A DNA stretch of 21,074 nt from contig JACFNJ010000001.1 in NCBI GenBank assembly GCA_019454865.1, forward strand, positions 1 to 21,074. Direction: 5' to 3'. Each line of letters begins with the position of its first letter. Position 1 is the stretch's first letter. Positions 15,445 through 21,074 of the stretch are shown piece by piece. The notes beneath the pieces are model-generated. The model made no database searches, was not told the origin of the DNA, and was given only the letters and a program-made list of their open reading frames with translations. A program made the translations under genes and the position numbers. Source of the stretch: Bacteroidia bacterium. GTDB lineage: Bacteria > Bacteroidota > Bacteroidia > UKL13-3.

Positions 15445-16146
15445 CTATTTTTCTTCTTGTGCGTATTCAAAAAGTAATAGTTTTATCTCACCTATTAATC
15501 GTTTTATCTCAGCATCATCCAGGCTATCATAAAATCCTCTAATTCGGTTGCTTTTATCAACTAATATAACTTGTTGGCTATGGTCAATTGTGCTATCTTC
15601 AATAGATACCGGCAATAAAAATCCACTACCAATATTAAAAGTTGATTTTTTATCGGTAGTGCAAAAATGCCAGTGATTACCTGTAATAGAAAAGCGCTTT
15701 GCATATTCGGCTAATACTTCAATACTATCTGCTTCAGGATCTACACTAAATGATATAAACCGTATTGGAGTAGTTTTGTTAGGAACGCCTTTTTCCTTTG
15801 CTTGTTTAGCATTATAATTTTCTAAATCTTCAACTTCGTCATACAATGCTTTAAGTCTTCTATTCATGGTTGGACAAACATCTTTACATGAAGTAAAAAA
15901 GAAGTTAGCTAAATAGATACATCCGCTTAGATTTTCTTGTGTAATTGTATCTCCCGATTGGTTTACTACTTTAAAATTTGGGATTTGATAATAAATTGTA
16001 TCTAAAATATCTTTACCGTTTGGCTCTATTCGCTCTCCATATATAGGAAGTTTCTCAAACTTTGGTTCACCAAAATAAAATAAAGAAAAAATAAAAAGTG
16101 GTATTGCTACTACTCCTATTCCTACTAAGTATTTTTTATTTTTCAT
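15445..16146 (-). CDS. SCO1/SenC/PrrC-family copper chaperone for cytochrome c oxidase
   Basis: The 233-residue protein has an N-terminal membrane anchor (YLVGIGVVAIPLFIFSLFYF, 6-25) and a thioredoxin-like domain exposed to the periplasm. The copper-binding motif is FTSCKDVCPTMN, with Cys87 and Cys91 in CxxxCP spacing, and the third ligand is His189 (TIDHSQQVILVD). Family marks also include YLANFFF before the cysteines and RFISFSVDPEADS (129-141). SCO proteins deliver copper to, or reduce, the CuA site of subunit II, whose C-terminus is encoded at the other end of this cluster. It follows subunit IV after 81 nt containing a hairpin, so it may be partly separate in expression. Start ATG 16146 places the anchor correctly. 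Confidence 0.92.
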   Translation of the reverse strand: MKNKKYLVGIGVVAIPLFIFSLFYFGEPKFEKLPIYGERIEPNGKDILDTIYYQIPNFKVVNQSGDTITQENLSGCIYLANFFFTSCKDVCPTMNRRLKALYDEVEDLENYNAKQAKEKGVPNKTTPIRFISFSVDPEADSIEVLAEYAKRFSITGNHWHFCTTDKKSTFNIGSGFLLPVSIEDSTIDHSQQVILVDKSNRIRGFYDSLDDAEIKRLIGEIKLLLFEYAQEEK

Positions 16147-16163
16147 ACGGTATATATAATATA

Positions 16164-16193
16164 AAAGGTTGTGTTAATGTAAACACAACCTTT
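16164..16193 (-). terminator. Hairpin terminator between subunit IV and SCO1
   Basis: A perfect 12-bp inverted repeat has arms 16164-16175 and 16182-16193 around a 6-nt loop. On the minus strand the second arm ends in CCTTT and runs into TATATTATATATA, a T-rich though interrupted tail. It lies 34 nt after the subunit IV stop and 17 nt before the SCO1 ATG, so it could lower readthrough into the assembly genes or act in the SCO1 leader. Confidence 0.6.
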
Positions 16194-16227
16194 AACGAAA
16201 TAATGTATTTGATTAGCAATTATAATT

Positions 16228-16560
16228 TTATGGAAGTAAATTTCTTACAGTGTCTGTAAAAACGCCTTCAATTAATATTAATATTATCATATACACTACC
16301 AATCCCATGGGTAGAATAATAACTTTTTGAAGAAATTTCTTTTCAAATTTCATGTGCATAAATATCCCTACAATATAAAATGCTTTTACAATACCTAATA
16401 ATATAAATATCCAATTACGCAATGTACTGTGTGGTATTACGAAATAGAAAGCAATATCAACTAAAGTAAGTGCTAATAAAATCCAAAATGTTTTCCAAAT
16501 TTGAGCTTTCATGTTTGAAGGCGTATCAGTATGTTCTATATGTTCGTTATGTGTTGTCAT
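16228..16560 (-). CDS. Cytochrome c oxidase subunit IV family protein
   Basis: The 110-residue protein has a His-rich polar N-terminus (THNEHIEHTD) followed by three hydrophobic helices at about 21-42, 49-68 and 79-99. The loop after helix two is MHMKFEKKF, the signature seen in bacterial subunit IV (COX4_pro type, CtaF/CoxD-like) proteins. It is a small accessory subunit of the heme-copper oxidase in the inner membrane, thought to help stability or CuB site assembly. It lies 42 nt after subunit III in the same direction and is the last structural subunit before the hairpin. Its size and position match this family well, though sequence conservation in it is low. Confidence 0.86.
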   Translation of the reverse strand: MTTHNEHIEHTDTPSNMKAQIWKTFWILLALTLVDIAFYFVIPHSTLRNWIFILLGIVKAFYIVGIFMHMKFEKKFLQKVIILPMGLVVYMIILILIEGVFTDTVRNLLP

Positions 16561-16602
16561 AATATTCTTTTGTTTATGTTTTAAAATAACTTGTTAATTT
16601 AG

Positions 16603-17319
16603 TTAGATAAGATAGAAGAATGTAAATACAAATACCCAAACCAAATCAACAAAGTGCCAATATAATCCTACTTTTTCTACCATTTCATAATGACCTCTTT
16701 TTTCAAATACACCATCCATAGTTTGGAATAAAATAATAATATTTAAAACTACACCACTAAAAACGTGGAATCCATGAAATCCGGTTACAATAAAAAACAA
16801 GTCGGCAAATGCAACAGGTCCATATTCATTTATTGCCAAATTAGCACCATGAATTATTGTTCCATCTGCTAAAGTTCTTCCTTGTTCAGAACCGATAATA
16901 AATTGAGTCCACTCCCATGCTTGGCAACCTAAAAATGCTAATCCACCCAATATGGTATAGAACATATATTTTACTACTTCTTTTTTTGCCATTCTGTGTC
17001 CGGCTTCAACTGCTAATACCATTGTTACAGAAGAGAAAATCAAAATAAATGTCATTAAACTCACAAACATTAATGGTAGATGAACACCATGTAAAAATGG
17101 AAAGTGATTAAATACAACATCCGGAGAAGGCCATGGTGTTTCAGTATTACCACTAAAACTGTGTCTTATAAATCCGTAAGCGGTAAGTAAACTTGAAAAG
17201 GTGAACGCATCAGTTACTAAGAAAATCCACATCATTAATTTTCCATAACTAATGTTAAATGGAGATTTTCCGCCTCCCCATTGCGTTCTTCTGTCGGTTA
17301 ATGTAGCTGTGTTTGCCAT
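16603..17319 (-). CDS. Cytochrome c oxidase subunit III (copy of 238 residues)
   Basis: This is a membrane protein with several helices of the heme-copper oxidase subunit III fold. Recognisable parts are KLMMWIFLVTDAFTFSSLL (27-45), MAKKEVVKYMFYTILGGLAF, CQAWEWTQFI, FIVTGFHGFHVFSG and the C-terminal YWHFVDLVWVFVF, the classic end motif of subunit III. The loop HGVHLPLMFVSL near residue 77 is also typical. Subunit III carries no redox centre; it binds lipid and keeps proton uptake by subunit I stable. It sits 19 nt after the shorter subunit III gene. The two differ clearly in sequence, so they are not a recent duplication. Confidence 0.92.
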   Translation of the reverse strand: MANTATLTDRRTQWGGGKSPFNISYGKLMMWIFLVTDAFTFSSLLTAYGFIRHSFSGNTETPWPSPDVVFNHFPFLHGVHLPLMFVSLMTFILIFSSVTMVLAVEAGHRMAKKEVVKYMFYTILGGLAFLGCQAWEWTQFIIGSEQGRTLADGTIIHGANLAINEYGPVAFADLFFIVTGFHGFHVFSGVVLNIIILFQTMDGVFEKRGHYEMVEKVGLYWHFVDLVWVFVFTFFYLI

Positions 17320-17338
17320 ATTGTTTAGTTTTCTGTTT

Positions 17339-17914
17339 TTATCTATTTAGTAATAAAAAAAAGTATAAATACACCCAGGCAAATCCTAAGAAGTGCCAGT
17401 ATGTTGTACATAAATTAATTGATAATAAATTTTTTTTATGAACTTTAAATGTAAATGTTTTGAATAAAATAATTCCAACGAAAATTAATCCCCCAAACAT
17501 GTGAAGTAAATGCATTCCGGAAATTACGTAGAAAAAAGATTCGGACGGGTTTCCTACGAAATAAATATTATTTGCTACTAATGCTTGCCATCCCATCCAC
17601 TGATTAATACAAAATGCGATACCTAAAAGAAATGTTAGAACTACTCCTATTTTCACATTTTTAATTTCATCTTTCTTTGCATTCCAATATGCCCATTGCA
17701 TTGTAAAACTACTTAAAATTGCAATTACAACACTATATGCAAATATGGATGGTATATCATACTGAAGCCAGTTCCCTTCTCCTCGTCTAACGATATAAGC
17801 ACTGGTAAATGATGCAAATAACATTACACTTGCAACAATTATCAGCCAAGTTAAAAACTTAACCGGATGAATTGTAGGTTGGCTTTGTTCGTTATTATTA
17901 ATACTTGAATCCAT
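17339..17914 (-). CDS. Cytochrome c oxidase subunit III-like protein (shorter copy, 191 residues)
   Basis: The 191-residue product has a polar N-terminus and about five membrane helices, the size of the common bacterial CtaE/CyoC core. It shares family motifs with subunit III: FTSAYIVRR (41-49), WMGWQALV, VISGMHLLHMFGGLIFVG and the C-terminal CTTYWHFLGFAWVYLYF. Its place directly between cyoE (1 nt away) and the longer subunit III gene suggests that both are parts of the same oxidase. In many Bacteroidota the two occur as this pair; whether both enter one complex is inference. The start ATG 17914 is supported by the short spacing and normal length. Confidence 0.9.
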   Translation of the reverse strand: MDSSINNNEQSQPTIHPVKFLTWLIIVASVMLFASFTSAYIVRRGEGNWLQYDIPSIFAYSVVIAILSSFTMQWAYWNAKKDEIKNVKIGVVLTFLLGIAFCINQWMGWQALVANNIYFVGNPSESFFYVISGMHLLHMFGGLIFVGIILFKTFTFKVHKKNLLSINLCTTYWHFLGFAWVYLYFFLLLNR

Positions 17915-17915
17915 C

Positions 17916-18821
17916 TTAAATTTTATCGAATAAATATGCTAATTGAACAATGGGTAAATATAAAAATGCACCAAACATAAGTTTCCTTGCATCTTTATTA
18001 TCACAGGTTTTAAATAACCTGAATGAATAAAATGTTAAAACAATACCGCATACCGTAGCAATAAGTGCTGATATCAAACCGGTATGTCCTTCAAATGAAG
18101 GCAATATACCAACAGGTATTAAGCAAAGTGTAAATGCAAGTGTAATGAAAGCAGATGTTTTGTCTTTATTGTGTGTAGGTAAAAGTTTAAACCCTGCACG
18201 TTTGTAGTCTTCGTCTAATATCCAAGCTAAACTCCAAAAGTGTGGAAACTGCCAAAAGAACTGAACACTAAAAAGTATCAATGATTCGGTAGTAATAAAG
18301 CCGGTATATGCGGTATATCCGATTAATACAGGAAATGCTCCAGGGAATGCTCCTACAAATACAGAAAAGGAAGAAATCCTTTTCATCGGTGTATAAATAA
18401 AAGCATACATGAATAATGAAATAAGTGCAATGGTTCCTGCTAATGGATTTAAAAATTTACCAATTAAAACAACACCCGAAACGCCTAATATGAAACATGT
18501 AATTGCAGCCTCGGTTATGCCCATGCGTTTAGTTGCAACAGGCCGGTTCAAGGTTCGTTTCATTAACTTGTCGTAGTTTCTTTCAATAATTTGGTTTATA
18601 CCATTTGCCGATCCGGTAACTAATAATCCGCCTATGGTTAATATCATAAAATCAAACCAAACTATACCCTGATGGCGGGCAGCAGTAGCATACGTTAAAA
18701 CAGCTGAAAAAACTACCAATAATGTTAGCCTAACTTTTATTAATTGGCTATAATCAATCAGCTTTTGCTTAATTGAAAATACGTTTAATTGTTCTGTTTT
18801 TTCTATCGTTTCTATTTTCAT
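17916..18821 (-). CDS. cyoE: Protoheme IX farnesyltransferase (heme O synthase)
   Basis: I begin this 301-residue protein at ATG 18821; an in-frame TTG at 18848 would add nine residues but is a weaker start. It is a UbiA-type polytopic prenyltransferase with about eight to nine helices. The first Asp-type motif is in GINQIIERNYDKLMKRTLNRP (N76, E80, D84, R89-T90, R93-P94), with Glu where E. coli CyoE has Asp. The second is ILDEDYKRAGFKLLP (201-215), with D203 and D205. YTPMKRISSFSVFVGAFPGAFP is also conserved. It adds a farnesyl group to heme b to give heme O, the precursor of heme A for subunit I. It lies 160 nt after coxA (ctaB is the alternative name) and 1 nt before the subunit III pair. 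Confidence 0.94.
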   Translation of the reverse strand: MKIETIEKTEQLNVFSIKQKLIDYSQLIKVRLTLLVVFSAVLTYATAARHQGIVWFDFMILTIGGLLVTGSANGINQIIERNYDKLMKRTLNRPVATKRMGITEAAITCFILGVSGVVLIGKFLNPLAGTIALISLFMYAFIYTPMKRISSFSVFVGAFPGAFPVLIGYTAYTGFITTESLILFSVQFFWQFPHFWSLAWILDEDYKRAGFKLLPTHNKDKTSAFITLAFTLCLIPVGILPSFEGHTGLISALIATVCGIVLTFYSFRLFKTCDNKDARKLMFGAFLYLPIVQLAYLFDKI

Positions 18822-18981
18822 ACGTTTTATTTTTAACAAATTACTCAATAATTAAAAAACTAAATAGAGTATCAATTAGTTCTATTACCTTAATACAATA
18901 CAATATTAATACGAATACTTAATTAATAGTTCAATTTTTATAGTTTTTATACTTAGTAAATGTTAAAAAATATTTTATGGT

Positions 18982-20829
18982 TTAATGTGCTGTTTCTTTT
19001 TGTGTTGCAGGATTATGCACTAATGTATTTGGTTCCTCTAATTCATCTGTTTGTCCTGGGTCAGGTACATTTTGTGGTATAAAATCTTGCTCAGCTCCAG
19101 GTTTACTATAATCATAAGCCCAACGATACACATGAGGTATTTCGCCTGGCCAGTTTCCATGAATTCGTTCAACAGGTGCAGTCCATTCTAGTGTATTTGA
19201 GTTCCATGGATTTTGTTCCGATTTTTTACCTTTAAATATGCTGTAGAAGAAGTTAAACAAGAATAATAATTGTGCAGCTCCTCCAATAATTGCCGATATT
19301 GTAATAAATACGTTCATATCCATAAATACATCAAATTGGTCGTATGCTGTATTTGAATAATATCTTCTTGGTACACCGGCTAATCCCATAAAGTGCATTG
19401 GGAAAAATACAAAGTATGCTGAGATAATTGTTATCCAGAAATGGATATATCCTAATGTTTTGTTCATCATACGACCGTACATACGAGGAAACCAATGATA
19501 AACTCCGCTAATCATACCAAATATTGCAGCACAACCCATTACTAAGTGGAAGTGAGCAATTACAAAGTAAGTATCGTGTAAGTTAATATCTAATGCAGCA
19601 TTTCCTAAATGAATACCGGTTAATCCACCTGTAATAAATAAAGAAACCATTCCAATACCAAATAGCATAGGAACTGTAAAAATGATATTACCTTTCCATA
19701 AGGTAGCTAAGTAATTAAATGTTTTAATTGCTGACGGAACGGCAATAATTAAAGTTCCTATCATAAATACAGAGCCTAAAAATGGATTCATACCGGTAAC
19801 AAACATGTGGTGACCCCATACCAAGAATGAAAGGAATGCAATGGATAATAAAGAACCTATCATTGCGCGATACCCGAAAATTGGTTTTCTTGAATTAGTT
19901 GAAATGATTTCAGAAGTAATACCAAAAGTAGGTAAGATGATGATATAAACCTCAGGGTGACCTAAAAACCAAAATAAATGTTGGTATAATATTGGACTAC
20001 CGCCAACACGTTCTATTCCTCCGGCAAATTCAGCAACAATTTCATTTAAATAAAAACTTGTACCGAAACTTCTATCAAAAATTAATAACAAACCGGCACC
20101 TAATAATACAGGGAACGATAATAAACCTACAATAGCTGTAGTAAGAAATGCCCAAATTGTTAGTGGCAATCGGGTCATTTTCATGCCTTTTGTACGCATG
20201 TTTAATATAGTTGCTACATAATTAACGCCACCTAATAGCGATGAAACAACAAATAGAATTATAGCAATCAACCATAATGTCATACCAAAGCCAGACCCGG
20301 GTAAAGCTTTAGGTAAAGCAGAAAGTGGAGGATAAACTGTCCATCCTGCAGCTGCTGGTCCTGTTTCAACAAAAAATGATGAAATTAATACTACAGATGA
20401 AGCAAAGAAAAACCAGTAGGATAGCATATTTAAAAATGGAGATGCCATATCTCTTGCACCAATTTGTAATGGGATTAAAAGATTTGAGAAAGTTCCACTT
20501 AAACCTGCTGTAAGCACATAAAACACCATGATGGTTCCGTGCATTGTGGTTAATGCTAAATAAAAATTAGGATCTAATTTTCCATCTTTACCCCAATGTC
20601 CAAGTATGGATTCTAAGAATGTAAATTTTGTGTCTGGATATGCTAATTGCAAACGAAATAATAAGGACAAAAACATTCCAATGAATCCCATAATAATTCC
20701 TGTAATTAGGAATTGCTTGGAAATCATTTTATGATCTTGTGAGAAAATGTATTTGGTTATAAAATTTTCGTTATGATGTTCTTCTTCGTGGTGGTGTTGT
20801 ACATCAATTGAAGCTGTATGCGTATTCAT
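18982..20829 (-). CDS. ctaD: Cytochrome c oxidase subunit I, aa3-type (A1 family)
   Basis: The 615-residue protein is a full heme-copper oxidase catalytic subunit with about twelve helices. Metal ligands can be placed: His97 (TTMHGTIMVF) for the low-spin heme; His291 (FLGHPEVYI) with Tyr295, then His340 and His341 (WGHHMFVTGM) for CuB; His426 and His428 (VIAHFHLVMG) for the high-spin and low-spin hemes. Proton-channel residues are present: Asp127 (GARDMASP) and Glu293 (GHPEV) of the D channel, and Lys369 (PSAIKTFNY) of the K channel. GHPEV marks the A1 subfamily. The N-terminus is rich in His and Glu (VQHHHEEEHHNEN). The C-terminal extension after the last helix holds a soluble segment with WTAPVERIHGNWPGEIPHVY. 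It follows the subunit II gene by 38 nt. It reduces oxygen to water and pumps protons in the inner membrane. Confidence 0.97.
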   Translation of the reverse strand: MNTHTASIDVQHHHEEEHHNENFITKYIFSQDHKMISKQFLITGIIMGFIGMFLSLLFRLQLAYPDTKFTFLESILGHWGKDGKLDPNFYLALTTMHGTIMVFYVLTAGLSGTFSNLLIPLQIGARDMASPFLNMLSYWFFFASSVVLISSFFVETGPAAAGWTVYPPLSALPKALPGSGFGMTLWLIAIILFVVSSLLGGVNYVATILNMRTKGMKMTRLPLTIWAFLTTAIVGLLSFPVLLGAGLLLIFDRSFGTSFYLNEIVAEFAGGIERVGGSPILYQHLFWFLGHPEVYIIILPTFGITSEIISTNSRKPIFGYRAMIGSLLSIAFLSFLVWGHHMFVTGMNPFLGSVFMIGTLIIAVPSAIKTFNYLATLWKGNIIFTVPMLFGIGMVSLFITGGLTGIHLGNAALDINLHDTYFVIAHFHLVMGCAAIFGMISGVYHWFPRMYGRMMNKTLGYIHFWITIISAYFVFFPMHFMGLAGVPRRYYSNTAYDQFDVFMDMNVFITISAIIGGAAQLLFLFNFFYSIFKGKKSEQNPWNSNTLEWTAPVERIHGNWPGEIPHVYRWAYDYSKPGAEQDFIPQNVPDPGQTDELEEPNTLVHNPATQKETAH

Positions 20830-20867
20830 AATTCGTTTGATAGTATTATGTAATTTTTAAAATATGA

Positions 20868-21074
20868 TTAATTTTTAGTTGTAATATTTGTTGAATCTGT
20901 AGGTAATGCGGCAGGTTCAGTTGAAGCTAAATTGGTATTATTTTTTTGTACCAATTTTGGTTGCTCTGCATACCACTTATTAAAATCGTCTTTTGCATGA
21001 ACAACTACTTTCATTTTCATGCGGTAGTGTGCACTTCCACAAATTTTATTACACAATAGTATGTAGTCAAATGA
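20868..21074 (-). CDS. ctaC: Cytochrome c oxidase subunit II, C-terminal fragment with CuA site (5' end outside window)
   Basis: The frame is open to the window edge at 21074, so only the last 68 residues are seen; the TTG at 21056 is internal. The fragment starts SFDYILLCNKICGSAHYRM, with CxxxCGxxHxxM spacing (visible residues Cys8, Cys12, His16, Met19), the binuclear copper CuA site that takes electrons from cytochrome c. KMKVVVHAKDDFNKWYAEQ after it is the usual end of the cupredoxin domain. The remaining tail (about 30 residues) is rich in Ser, Thr, Asn and Pro. No fused cytochrome c domain follows the CuA site, so this is the plain form, not a caa3 fusion at the C-terminus. It is the first gene of the visible oxidase cluster, 38 nt before ctaD. 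Confidence 0.94.
   Translation of the reverse strand, partial: SFDYILLCNKICGSAHYRMKMKVVVHAKDDFNKWYAEQPKLVQKNNTNLASTEPAALPTDSTNITTKN

Noticed and set aside
18822..18848. TTG at 18848 as start of cyoE
   Set aside because: An in-frame ATG at 18821 gives a normal-length protein, and the nine extra residues show no family feature.
18822..18981. Possible promoter or small RNA in the gap between ctaD and cyoE
   Set aside because: The 160 nt are very AT-rich, but I found no exact TAnnTTTG with a fitting -33 element and no stable hairpin; an internal promoter remains possible but is not supported.
1..21074. CRISPR arrays, tRNA genes, insertion sequences or a defence system
   Set aside because: No regularly spaced repeats, cloverleaf-like segments, transposase genes or defence-type domains were seen; the one recombinase is of the housekeeping Xer type.

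Overview
The window is AT-rich and almost fully coding. It looks like chromosomal DNA of a Bacteroidota bacterium. Four things suggest this: start codons lack Shine-Dalgarno sequences, two starts have TAnnTTTG -7 boxes just upstream, two consecutive cytochrome oxidase subunit III genes sit in a cyoE-COX3-COX3-COX4-SCO1 block, and several protein families (secreted zinc-dependent phospholipase C-like protein, DUF983 protein, Wzz with a glycine-rich stretch) are typical of that phylum. I cannot name the genus.

Region 1 (1-11237, + strand) is a surface-polysaccharide locus whose 5' end lies outside the window. It encodes the end of a Wzz-type chain-length regulator, a Wzx flippase, a GT-B glycosyltransferase, a Wzy/EpsG-like polymerase, a 749-residue protein with two GT-B modules, a GT-A (GT2) glycosyltransferase, a hexapeptide-repeat acyltransferase, an extended-SDR sugar epimerase/dehydratase, a CgeB-like glycosyltransferase and a second GT2. 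Wzx, Wzy and Wzz together point to a Wzy-dependent O-antigen or capsule pathway: repeat units are built on a lipid carrier in the cytoplasm, flipped, polymerised in the periplasm and length-controlled. The genes are tightly packed, with several stop/start overlaps, and look like one operon. No initiating phosphoglycosyl transferase or outer-membrane exporter is visible here.

Region 2 (11255-13244, + strand) holds a secreted zinc-dependent phospholipase C/S1-P1 nuclease-like protein and a methylenetetrahydrofolate reductase (metF). It ends at a perfect 18-bp hairpin that can serve as a bidirectional terminator against the converging genes on the other strand.

Region 3 (13338-14614, - strand) holds a short ribosome hibernation factor (HPF/RaiA family). 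Upstream of it is a XerC-type tyrosine recombinase reading frame interrupted by one in-frame TAA between its two domains.

Region 4 (14693-21074, - strand) is an aa3-type cytochrome c oxidase cluster. In transcription order it has coxB (only its C-terminus with the CuA site), coxA, heme O synthase (cyoE/ctaB), two subunit III genes and subunit IV. After a hairpin come SCO1 (copper insertion), a small membrane protein with a CPMC motif, and a DUF983 zinc-ribbon membrane protein. Together they make the oxidase subunits, its heme precursor and at least one of its copper chaperones.

I did not find a clearly new biological system. The points most worth a second look are the interrupted xerC, the tandem glycosyltransferase, the SDR that appears to have lost an expected cysteine-containing insert, and the small CPMC protein beside SCO1. 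No stretch above 300 bases lacks a gene, and I saw no tRNA, rRNA, CRISPR array or insertion sequence.
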